The notes beneath the pieces were generated by a model that was not told the origin of the DNA, made no database searches, and saw only the letters and a program-made list of their open reading frames with translations. The translations under genes and the position numbers were made by a program. From a bacterium (GTDB lineage Bacteria; Vulcanimicrobiota; Xenobia; Xenobiales; Xenobiaceae), in the NCBI GenBank assembly GCA_022839105.1, contig JALHDH010000068.1:1-18389 (forward strand): DNA of 18,389 nt. Direction: 5' to 3'. Below, piece by piece: positions 1-6,724 of this stretch; position 1 is the stretch's first letter, and every line of letters starts with the position of its first letter.

Positions 1-970
1 CGCCCTGATTGTTGACCTGGACATCGACGTGGAAGGCCTTCATCCGGCGAAGTGGATCCCGGGCCTGGATGTACAGGCGATAGCGACCGTTGGGGACCGC
101 CACTCCCTTCTCGTCCTTTCCGCTCCACTCGAAGTCCAGGGTGCCATCGTCTGTCTCGTGGTGAGCCTCGTATACCAGGTCACCCAACCGTCCTGGGAGA
201 TCGCGGTCGTCGACCCGATAGCACGACAACGTGTATTCCGTGTGAGTTTCGCTGCTCGACAGTCGAAGAAGCACGATCTCCTTCCGCGCGACGTTCACGT
301 GCCTGGACAATACCTGCAGATCGACGGCGAGAAGAGGGCGAGGCTCGATTCCGAGGTCGTCCAGCCGCTGGACGGCGGCGGCCACGATCGAATCCACCAG
401 GGTTGCTGTCTCTTGCCTCGCGACGCTCCGTGGCATCCCCTGAGGCAATTCGGTAATTATTTCGATGATGGCTCGCCCTCGAACGAACACAGTGTTGGTC
501 GGGTACACCCCGAAAGAGGCGTCGCCGACCTCTGGCGGGTTCGCTTCCAGCCTTCGAGGGTAGGCCATGTTCCGGTTGCGCAATATAGCCTGAAGTGCTC
601 TTCCGGCGTCCTCATTGCTCATCAGGAGATAGTACCAGATCGAAATTGAAGCAAAGGATTGGGTGGAAGACTCCGGGCGCACCCAATCCTGAGACAGACC
701 CCGGTATTCCAGGGATGAAGCCGTCTCCGTGGGCGATTCTTCCAAGTGCATCTGGATTGGAGCGGCCCCTGTCCACTCCAGAGTGAAGCCCGACGGCATG
801 CTCTCAGGTCCAAGCGCCAGTGTAAGTGCCCCGGGATCCGGGCCTGGTGTCTCGTCCTCGCCCCGAAGCTCCGGAATCCAGATGGCCAGGGCAAGGACAA
901 CGAGCAACGCGCTGGACCCGAGGGCGATCTGAAGTGCTCTCGATGGCCGTGGCCGCATCATGGGTCGCAT
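1..970 (-). CDS. Signal-anchored exported protein with FlgD-like Ig domain (3' partial)
   Basis: An open frame runs from an ATG at 970 leftward off the window edge, giving 323 codons without a stop. I see a basic N-terminus (RPMMRPRPSRALQ), then one hydrophobic segment at about residues 15-32 that would act as signal peptide or membrane anchor, then an acidic, proline-rich linker. Residues about 100-170 contain a pattern (SFASISIWYYL, VGDASFGVYPTN, VFVRGRAIIEII) like families of exported proteins that carry a GDxAY..VVFRRGN stretch. The C-terminal visible part (FEWSGKDEKGVAVPNGRYRLYIQARD) is the strand pattern of a FlgD/fibronectin-like Ig fold. In-frame ATGs at 961 and 958 are alternative starts, and none has a good ribosome binding site. 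The start codon lies directly at the edge of a truncated RHS-tip repeat, so the native leader may have been replaced. Exact function is unknown. Confidence 0.75.
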   Translation of the reverse strand, partial: MRPMMRPRPSRALQIALGSSALLVVLALAIWIPELRGEDETPGPDPGALTLALGPESMPSGFTLEWTGAAPIQMHLEESPTETASSLEYRGLSQDWVRPESSTQSFASISIWYYLLMSNEDAGRALQAILRNRNMAYPRRLEANPPEVGDASFGVYPTNTVFVRGRAIIEIITELPQGMPRSVARQETATLVDSIVAAAVQRLDDLGIEPRPLLAVDLQVLSRHVNVARKEIVLLRLSSSETHTEYTLSCYRVDDRDLPGRLGDLVYEAHHETDDGTLDFEWSGKDEKGVAVPNGRYRLYIQARDPLRRMKAFHVDVQVNNQG

Positions 971-971
971 G

Positions 972-1062
972 CTGTCGTGTTCATGCTGGGCACGGCCGAA
1001 TATTGAACAATCGGGTCGGATGTTGCGAATGTGACTTCCTTTCGTCTGTCAGGATCGATGAG
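972..1062 (-). repeat. RHS-tip tandem block, copy 3 (truncated)
   Basis: Read on the minus strand this 91-bp piece encodes LIDPDRRKEVTFATSDPIVQ and then YSAVPSMNTT, which is the end of the RHS core and start of the variable tip. It matches copies at 3095 and 2063 until ACGACAG at 972. Similarity then ends and the frame closes at TGA four codons later (ACDP-stop). It keeps the 31-nt stretch at 1021-1051 that copy 2 has lost. It is a broken remnant of a third tip. Confidence 0.8.
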
Positions 1063-1136
1063 GGTCCGAATCGGCGGCCGAATACCACGGTAGGCGGCAG
1101 ATTCAGGTGGGAGCCCACGCTAGCGCCCAGACCGCG

Positions 1137-1655
1137 TCATGGTTTCTGGCTGTACCGTTCCAGTGTGTACGTGTTCGGAACTTGCTCGAAGCACCACGAT
1201 ATGCTCGCAGTGAGCCTGATGTCGCCAGGAAATCGTTGCTCATACCAGAGATGATCATAGCCGCCGCCGGAGTCCTCGGAACGACGAGTCGGCGCTCCAA
1301 GAACAGCTTCAACTTCCTCGGCCGACGACGATTGCGAAAGGCGTCCTTGCCGGAATCGAGGGCTCTTGTGGATTTCGAGGACCGGTCCCATGACGGCGGA
1401 AACAGTATCGTCTTGACCAAATCTCACAAAGAGGGGACCGTCTGGGAAATAACCAAGATGGGGGCCGCGCCCTTCAGGGAGCTCCATCTTGGCGATTTCC
1501 AGGAACATCCGCCGGACTTCCTCGCGTTCCATGCTGAGGCGCACTCCGCAGATCGAGATGTCATCCGGCTCGACTTGGGGCGCGGCCAGGCTGGCGCTGA
1601 TCATTCCACACCAGGTGAGGACCGCCATGGCCAGACACAATTGTATTGTCCTCAT
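1137..1655 (-). CDS. Secreted BamE-like-repeat protein, paralogue 2; putative RHS-tip partner/immunity
   Basis: The 172-residue product starts MRTIQLCLAM and has a Sec signal peptide (hydrophobic stretch about 5-20, likely cleavage after SLAA near residue 25), so it should be exported. Two copies of a pattern resembling the BamE/SmpA fold follow: ICGVRLSMEREEVRRMF (about 36-51) and FRQGRLSQSSSAEEVEAVLG (about 101-120). By my hand alignment it differs from the paralogue at 2656-2138 at 19 of 172 positions, and 11 of those lie in residues 127-168. The start at 1655 is chosen because the signal peptide begins there and because it lies 4 nt after the stop of the preceding orphan tip, as in copy 1. 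The open frame continues upstream across the tip, but that part is out of frame with the tip and is probably not translated. The immunity role is inferred from position only. Confidence 0.82.
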   Translation of the reverse strand: MRTIQLCLAMAVLTWCGMISASLAAPQVEPDDISICGVRLSMEREEVRRMFLEIAKMELPEGRGPHLGYFPDGPLFVRFGQDDTVSAVMGPVLEIHKSPRFRQGRLSQSSSAEEVEAVLGAPTRRSEDSGGGYDHLWYEQRFPGDIRLTASISWCFEQVPNTYTLERYSQKP

Positions 1656-1659
1656 ATCT

Positions 1660-2063
1660 TCAGGACCTTTCTCCACAATTCGCACCACGCTCCGGACACT
1701 GGTGCTCATATCCCTTCCAGTGTTGAGGAGTCGCTCCCCGCCACGCTCCATATGGAGTGCAGGCTGTACCCGGATTCCATACGAACATGCCGGTAGATTC
1801 ATCGCAGTAGATACAGATACAGAAGCATGTGAAGGCTCCCGGATCCGCGTCGAAACTTTGACCCCTGAGCACTGCATCCAATACTTCTCGTGTTCCCGAG
1901 GTAGATACAGATGGACCGCCATAGAAGCTGCCGCCTCGAGCCGCAAGAAATTTCATTCCAGAAATTTCAGGGTAAGTGCATCGGCCGGCAAAACCGATAC
2001 GGTCTGTCGTATTCATGCTGGGCACGGCCGAATATTGAACAATCGGGTCGGAGGATCGATGAG
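1660..2063 (-). pseudogene. Orphan RHS C-terminal tip (copy 2), detached from its core
   Basis: The frame encodes a second version of the RHS tip (TDRIGFAGRCTYPEISGMKF, FTCFCICIYCDE, GTACTPYGAWRG) and ends at the TGA at 1660. About 21 of 118 residues differ from the RHS-attached tip, including loss of one cysteine (CTC to CTY). No RHS core lies upstream. The frame opens only after a TGA near 2105, and the tip/core boundary carries a 31-nt frameshifting deletion relative to copy 3. Possible internal starts are a GTG at 2025 and an ATG at 2016, without a clear ribosome binding site. It resembles the silent displaced tips seen at many RHS and CdiA loci, which can be recombined onto the core. Whether it is ever translated alone is open. 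Confidence 0.72.
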
Positions 2064-3095
2064 GGCCCGAATCGGCGGCCGAATACCACGGTAGGCGGCA
2101 GATTCAGGTGGGAGCCCACGCCAGCGCCCAGACCGCGTCATGGCTTCTGACTGCACCGTTCCAGATTATACATGTTCGGAGCGTGCTCGCGGGACCACGA
2201 TATGCTCGCAGTGAGCCTGATGTCACCAGGAAATCGTTGACCATACCAGAGATGATCATAGCCGCCGCCGAAGCCCCCGGAGCGACGAGTCGGCGCTCCA
2301 AGAACAGCTTCAACTTCCTCGGCCGACGATGATTGCGAAAGGCGTCCTTGCCGGAATCTAGGGCTCTTGTGGACTTCGAGGACCGGCCCCATGACGGCGG
2401 AAACAGTATCATTTCGACAAAATTTCACAAAGAGGGGACCGTCTGGGAAATAACCAAGATGGGGGCCGCGCCCTTCAGGCAGCTCCATCTTGGCGATTTC
2501 CAGGAACATCCGCCGGACTTCCTCGCGATCCATGCTGAGGCGAACTCCGCAGATCGAGATGTCATCCGGCTCGACTTGGGGCGCGGCCAAGCTGGCGCTG
2601 ACCATTCCACACCAGGTGAGGACCGCCATGGCCAGATACAATTGTATCGTCCGCATCTCTTCAAAACCTTTCCGCACAATTCGCGCCAAGATCTGGACAC
2701 GGGTGCTCATACTCCTTCCAATTTTGAGGAGTCTCTCCCCGCCACGCTCCATATGGAGTGCAGGCTGTACCCGAATTCCATACGACCATGCCGGTGGATT
2801 CATCGCAGTAGATACAGATGCAGAAGCACGTGAAGGCTCCCGGAGCCGCGTTGAAACTCTGGCCCCTGAGCACTGCGTCTAATACTTCTCGTGTTCCCGA
2901 GGTAACTAAAGCTGGACCGCCATAGACGTTGCCGCCTCGAGCCGCAAGAAATTTCATTCCAGAAATTTCAGGGCAAGTGCATCGGCCGGCAAAACCGATA
3001 TGGTCTGTCATGTTTATGCCGGGCACGACCGAATATTGAACAGTCTGGTCGGATGTCGCGAATGAGACTTCCTTTCGTCCGTCAGGATCGATGAG
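2064..3095 (-). repeat. RHS-tip/partner tandem block, copy 1 (1032 bp, attached to the RHS core)
   Basis: This is the first block of the array. It starts at CTCATCGATCC, the codons for LID at the end of the RHS core, and contains the tip, the partner gene 2656-2138 and a trailer ending at 2064. The trailer (CCACCTGAATCTGCCGCC...) reappears after the second partner gene. Similarity between blocks stops abruptly at the LIDPDG boundary: upstream of it copy 1 has RHS core while copies 2 and 3 have the trailer. Confidence 0.85.
2138..2656 (-). CDS. Secreted BamE-like-repeat protein, paralogue 1; putative RHS-tip partner/immunity
   Basis: The product has 172 residues and starts MRTIQLYLAM with a Sec signal peptide (cleavage likely near SLAA, about residue 25). 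The mature part shows two G-x-x-S..EEV..(L/M) units (ICGVRLSMDREEVRRMF and the stretch ending AEEVEAVLG), reminiscent of the BamE/SmpA-like fold used by many small exported proteins. The C-terminal third is aromatic-rich (YDHLWYGQRF). The ATG lies 4 nt after the RHS stop, with GAAAGG inside the RHS tail as a possible ribosome binding site, so translation is probably coupled to the RHS gene. The genomic position is that of an RHS or CdiI-type immunity gene. An exported immunity protein would fit a toxin acting outside the cytoplasm. No sequence motif proves this, and an accessory or chaperone role is also possible. Confidence 0.85.
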   Translation of the reverse strand: MRTIQLYLAMAVLTWCGMVSASLAAPQVEPDDISICGVRLSMDREEVRRMFLEIAKMELPEGRGPHLGYFPDGPLFVKFCRNDTVSAVMGPVLEVHKSPRFRQGRLSQSSSAEEVEAVLGAPTRRSGGFGGGYDHLWYGQRFPGDIRLTASISWSREHAPNMYNLERCSQKP

Positions 3096-6000
3096 ATTTA
3101 TAGGATTATTGGCTGAGTAGCAATAACGAGCTGCGAGGCCGGCTGGGTCTCGCCTGAGGAAAGCACCCTGTTCGGGAGAGTAGTATCTGTGCCGCAAATA
3201 ATAGAGATTAGTGCTGGCGTCCCAGCACTGACCAGTGAACCTAAATGGATTATAAATCGTTTTGTCCATTAAGCCGGGGATGCCGAACCCATCGTAATGG
3301 TAAGTGAGGCAAACGTCCCCGTCTTGGTCGACTAGCGCCAGAACGCTCCCCAGAGCATCGGTAATGTAGTAATGGGCGTGGCCATTGAATTGGATGAGTC
3401 CCACCGGATTCCAGGGGCCCAACACATAGTCGGCCTTCCGGGCCCCGGTGCCGTCGAGTTCGTTCATCACCTGGGCCAACCCCAGGACATCCTCAGGCAC
3501 CCAGCAGTACCGAGTCGCCTGCCCGGAGGGCTCCTGGCGCCACGTCCGTAGCCCATCCCCGTTATACCTGTAGCTGGCGGTTCCGCCATCGGGGAGCACC
3601 ACCCGGCTCAACCGGTGCGCCCCATTCCACTCGTAACGCGTCGGCGCCGGCTCAACAGGGGCGTCCTTCTCTACCAGGCGCCCCACTCGGTCCCAACGGA
3701 ACCGCACCTGGTTGGTGGAGACCAACTCGTCGGCAGCGTCGTGATTCGACCACTCCTCGGCTTCCATGATTCCGTACGTGCCCTGGGGCAGCTTCGCCAC
3801 CGCCGGGCCCTTCTTCAGCAGGCGGTTGCCAGCGGGATCGAAGCGGTACTGGGCGCGTACGGTGCCGTTCTCGTCCACCCGGGTCAGGCGGGAGAGCGCA
3901 TCGTAGGCGTAGTCCTCGATCGTGGTCCTGCCCAGGGTCTTGATGCTGCGCCGGGTGCGGTTCCCGTCGGGAGCGTAGCGGTAGCCGATATCATAGAGCT
4001 CGACCGGGCCTGACTTCCACAGCATCCGGGTCACCCGGGAGTCGTCGTCGTAGGAGAAGTTGCATGTCACTCCGTTCGGGTAGGAAAGCTTCGTGGTCCG
4101 GCCGGCCGCGTCATGCTCGTAGCTCGTGACCTTCCCCTCCCGGGTCACCGTGACCAGCCGGTCGGCCGCATTGTATCCGTAGTCGGTGGCGATGCCGTGA
4201 ATGTCGGTGATGCGGGCCAGTCGTCCGGCCTCGTCCCAGAGGAAGTCGAGGGTCTTGTCGCCGGGGGACTTCACCTGGGTCAGGCGGTTGTTGCCGTCCC
4301 AGGTGTACGTCGTCTCTTCGAATTCAGCTTGACAGGCTGCGTAGGGAATCGAGCCGTAGACGGGCTGGCCGTACTTGATCCGGTCCGCGTAGGGGGAGGC
4401 CCCATACACCATCTGTCCGTATTTCAACGCCCCTCGGGACTCGGCCATGACCGTGCGGCGCTGCTCCTCGTCGAACTCGAAGGAATACGCCAGCCCGTCC
4501 GCATAGGCCCGGCCGGTTTCCAGGCACGTCACGTCGCGGAACCGCAGCGAAGTTCGCTCCTCGGCGTCGGTGGTGAGGATGGTTCCGCAGTAGGGTTGGT
4601 CGAGTTCCCGGGTGACCTGGCCCAGGGGGTCGACCGTCTCGACCTGCCGGTCCAGCTCATCGAAGGCGAAGGTGTAGGAGTTGCCGTTGGGGTCCGTCTG
4701 CCGAACGACGTTCCCGAAAAGGTCGCGCCCGTAGGAGAGGCGACCTCCGGCCGGGTCCTGGACCTGCAACAGTTGGTTCAGTGGTCCATAGTCGAAGCGG
4801 GTGCTGCGGTTCAGCGGGTCGGTCACCGTCATCACGTTCCCACTGCCGTCGAAGCGGAACCTCGTCCGGTGGCCCAGCGGAGTTTCCACCCACACCGGCC
4901 GGTTCAGCCGGTCGTAGCCGAGGCGCGTGGTCAGGCCCAGCGGGTCGGTGACGGCGACCCGGTTGCCCACCGCGTCATGCTCGAAGGTGGTGACTTCACC
5001 CAGTCCGTTGCGGACCTCCACGAGTTGTCCAAGCTCGTCGTGGAAGAGCTCCTGCACGTTCGGGTTCGGCCCCGGCGGGATCACCTTCTTCAACAGCCCG
5101 TCCGGCTCGTGCTCGAAGGTGGTCGCCCGACCCAGAGGATCGACCTGTTCCAGCAGGTCCCCGTTCTCCGGGTCGTAGGTGAGGCTCGTCTCATACGCGA
5201 AGGGCGCGGGCCCGACGATGCGGGTGACCTGGTCGAACTCTTCCTCGTACTCGTAGGTCCAGACGTGCCCTTTCTGGTTCTCGCGGGTGAGCACGTTGCC
5301 GCGCGCGTCGTGGGTGTAGCGGATCGTGGCCAGGTTCGGATCCGTCACCTGGGTCACCAGTCTCTGCCCGTCGTACTCGTAGGTCCAGACGTTCCCCGCA
5401 GGGTCGGTCACCCGGACGATGTTGCCGTCCTCGTCCCACTCGTAGAGCGATACCCGCCCACCCCGGTTCACCGTGGTCCGGCGCGCGTCCAGGTCGTAAT
5501 CGTAGTCCACGACCAGGCCGTTGCTGAAGACCTGGCGCTTGACGATCTTGCTTTCGGGAGGAGCTCCCAGCGCATGGTTGGTCACCCACAGGCCGTTGGG
5601 ATGGATGATGCTCTCGATGCCCAGGAAAGCCGGGGGGTCGACGCCTTCGGTGGTGTGGTAGGTGTAGGTGGTGACGTTGCCCTCGGGGTCGGTGTATTTC
5701 GTGATCAGGCCGCCGAAGTCGGCTCGCTCATACTGCAGGGTCCGGCCTGTCCAGTCGGTGACCGTGGTGACGAGGCCGCCCCCTTCGAAGAGCGTCACGT
5801 TGGAGACATGGAGCTTGCGTCCAGCGGGGTCGCGAATCTCCAGATGGGCCTCGTCGCCGACATGCCGCCAGGTGAAGGTCTGGGTGTTTCCGTGTCGGTC
5901 CACCCGTCTCAGGAGACGTCCGTCCCCGCCGAAGAACCTCTCCTGGCCGTTCTTGAGTCGGATCCGGTACTCGCCGTTGGGCTGTGACTCCAATGAACTG

Positions 6001-6299
6001 TAGATCCAAGGCACAGCCGGAGCATGGTTCCCCTCCATGTCCTTCACGAAGCGGCTCATCAGGAAGCCCGGGGCCCAGTAGCGGATCGACTCGTCAAAGG
6101 TGTCGAACTCGAGCCGCTCGTCCCAGTCGAATTGCCAACCGATCTGGAACAAGGAGTTGAACACCGCGTCGCTCCGATGCCAACGCTCGATGCGAAAATC
6201 GAACCCCTTGGCTGGAATGACGAGGTCCACTGTGTGGTAGTTGAAGCTTCCGCCGATGAGGTCGACGCTCATATCCGTATTGGGGGGGTGGACGTCCAT
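2661..6299 (-). CDS. RHS/YD-repeat protein with RHS-associated core and cysteine-rich variable C-terminal tip
   Basis: The 1212-residue protein starts with a DUF6531-like region (IGGSFNYHTVDLVIPAKGFD), followed by many YD repeats of the type YDxxGRLxxVTDPxG from about residue 130 to 950. The RHS-associated core follows (YYLRHRYYSPEQGAFLRRDP, then SANNPINLIDPDG, ending near residue 1074). The last 138 residues are the variable tip. The tip has nine cysteines in short clusters (CTC, TCFCICIYC, TAC, PCP, NCA) and no toxin family I recognise. RHS shells encapsulate and deliver such tips in interbacterial competition or insecticidal toxins. No signal peptide, membrane segment, PAAR or VgrG domain is visible, so delivery must depend on a partner. 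The start at 6299 is supported by AGGAGG at 6309-6314. Residues 625-656 carry an unusual KYGQxVYG repeat. GC content falls near the tip (below about position 3300). Confidence 0.93.
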   Translation of the reverse strand: MDVHPPNTDMSVDLIGGSFNYHTVDLVIPAKGFDFRIERWHRSDAVFNSLFQIGWQFDWDERLEFDTFDESIRYWAPGFLMSRFVKDMEGNHAPAVPWIYSSLESQPNGEYRIRLKNGQERFFGGDGRLLRRVDRHGNTQTFTWRHVGDEAHLEIRDPAGRKLHVSNVTLFEGGGLVTTVTDWTGRTLQYERADFGGLITKYTDPEGNVTTYTYHTTEGVDPPAFLGIESIIHPNGLWVTNHALGAPPESKIVKRQVFSNGLVVDYDYDLDARRTTVNRGGRVSLYEWDEDGNIVRVTDPAGNVWTYEYDGQRLVTQVTDPNLATIRYTHDARGNVLTRENQKGHVWTYEYEEEFDQVTRIVGPAPFAYETSLTYDPENGDLLEQVDPLGRATTFEHEPDGLLKKVIPPGPNPNVQELFHDELGQLVEVRNGLGEVTTFEHDAVGNRVAVTDPLGLTTRLGYDRLNRPVWVETPLGHRTRFRFDGSGNVMTVTDPLNRSTRFDYGPLNQLLQVQDPAGGRLSYGRDLFGNVVRQTDPNGNSYTFAFDELDRQVETVDPLGQVTRELDQPYCGTILTTDAEERTSLRFRDVTCLETGRAYADGLAYSFEFDEEQRRTVMAESRGALKYGQMVYGASPYADRIKYGQPVYGSIPYAACQAEFEETTYTWDGNNRLTQVKSPGDKTLDFLWDEAGRLARITDIHGIATDYGYNAADRLVTVTREGKVTSYEHDAAGRTTKLSYPNGVTCNFSYDDDSRVTRMLWKSGPVELYDIGYRYAPDGNRTRRSIKTLGRTTIEDYAYDALSRLTRVDENGTVRAQYRFDPAGNRLLKKGPAVAKLPQGTYGIMEAEEWSNHDAADELVSTNQVRFRWDRVGRLVEKDAPVEPAPTRYEWNGAHRLSRVVLPDGGTASYRYNGDGLRTWRQEPSGQATRYCWVPEDVLGLAQVMNELDGTGARKADYVLGPWNPVGLIQFNGHAHYYITDALGSVLALVDQDGDVCLTYHYDGFGIPGLMDKTIYNPFRFTGQCWDASTNLYYLRHRYYSPEQGAFLRRDPAGLAARYCYSANNPINLIDPDGRKEVSFATSDQTVQYSVVPGINMTDHIGFAGRCTCPEISGMKFLAARGGNVYGGPALVTSGTREVLDAVLRGQSFNAAPGAFTCFCICIYCDESTGMVVWNSGTACTPYGAWRGETPQNWKEYEHPCPDLGANCAERF
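4332..4427 (-). repeat. Two-copy KYGQxVYG peptide repeat inserted in the RHS shell
   Basis: Residues 625-640 (LKYGQMVYGASPYADR) and 641-656 (IKYGQPVYGSIPYAAC) are two 16-residue copies. Nucleotide identity between them is lower than peptide similarity. They interrupt an otherwise continuous YD-repeat stretch between EEQRRTVM and TTYTWDGNNRL. Similar YG-rich short repeats occur in tail-fibre-like proteins. Function is unknown. Confidence 0.7.
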
Positions 6300-6308
6300 G
6301 ATGCTTCG

Positions 6309-6314
6309 CCTCCT
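6309..6314 (-). promoter_or_regulatory. Ribosome binding site of the RHS gene
   Basis: On the minus strand this is AGGAGG, overlapping the TAG stop of the upstream gene (6313-6315) and lying 9 nt before the RHS ATG at 6299. It fixes the RHS start and indicates translational coupling to the upstream gene. Confidence 0.8.
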
Positions 6315-6720
6315 AGCGCGGGCAGAGGTTCTTGCGCTGCTCGCAGACCACGGGAGTACCGCTACAGATCCTCTCGGACACGGGGGGCCAACTCTCCGAT
6401 TCCTGGAGACCTGGTGCCTCGGGGATGGACACCTCGAAGCGATTGTAGAAGGGACCGAACGGGAAGCGCTGGCCGCCCTCGAGTTGCAGGGGCACCGCCA
6501 GGTTCACCTGGACGGAACTCTGCCCGTCCGTGGGCACAGTGTCCGACCACTCTCGCAGCACCGAATGGTCGGGCCTGGCTGCCACGACCCGGTAGGTGAA
6601 CTCTTCGGGTGGAGGAGCGCCCTCGAAGTTCACGGTGAAGCGGTAGTGATACAGCCCTCCCTGGAGGATGAAGAAGGGATTCGGGCCATAGGACCCTTCG
6701 GTGATGGTGAGGGTCCCCAT
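6313..6720 (-). CDS. Small beta-rich protein of unknown function, upstream of RHS
   Basis: The 135-residue product begins MGTLTITEGSYGPNPFFILQ and shows alternating polar and hydrophobic strands (YHYRFTVNFEG, FTYRVVAARPDH, SSVQVNLAVPLQLEG, NRFEVSIPEAP). This looks like a single immunoglobulin-like beta sandwich. The short C-terminal tail holds three cysteines (ICSGTPVVCEQRKNLC). There is no signal peptide. The ATG lies 4 nt after the TGA of the preceding gene with GGTGAGG in front, and its own stop overlaps the ribosome binding site of the RHS gene, so the three genes form one operon. I do not recognise the family. The position suggests a structural or adaptor partner of the RHS protein, which is an inference from context only. 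Confidence 0.8.
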   Translation of the reverse strand: MGTLTITEGSYGPNPFFILQGGLYHYRFTVNFEGAPPPEEFTYRVVAARPDHSVLREWSDTVPTDGQSSVQVNLAVPLQLEGGQRFPFGPFYNRFEVSIPEAPGLQESESWPPVSERICSGTPVVCEQRKNLCPR

Positions 6721-6724
6721 GACC

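Larger units (their letters stand above)
1063..2063 (-). repeat. RHS-tip/partner tandem block, copy 2 (1001 bp)
   Basis: This is a full tandem copy of the block at 2064-3095: the orphan tip (2063-1660), the second partner gene (1655-1137) and a trailer of about 75 bp (1136-1063). The trailer is almost identical to 2137-2064. Anchored on the GATCC at the core/tip boundary, the period is 1001 bp to copy 3 and 1032 bp to copy 1. The 31-bp difference is a single deletion in this copy's tip (present at 1021-1051 in copy 3). Confidence 0.88.

Noticed and set aside
29..649. A 206-codon plus-strand frame
   Set aside because: The minus strand encodes a coherent exported protein with a signal anchor and Ig-like domain over the same region.
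1656..1946. Upstream extension of the second partner gene (269 codons in total)
   Set aside because: It overlaps the orphan tip in another frame and has no ribosome binding site. The signal peptide at 1655 and the same layout in copy 1 fix the start.
972..3095. CRISPR array as an explanation for the repeats
   Set aside because: The repeat unit is about 1 kb and coding, without short regular repeats and spacers.
4113..5987. A 624-codon plus-strand open frame inside the RHS gene
   Set aside because: It is the antisense shadow of the repetitive RHS coding sequence; its V/G/D/R-rich repeats follow from the YD repeat codons.
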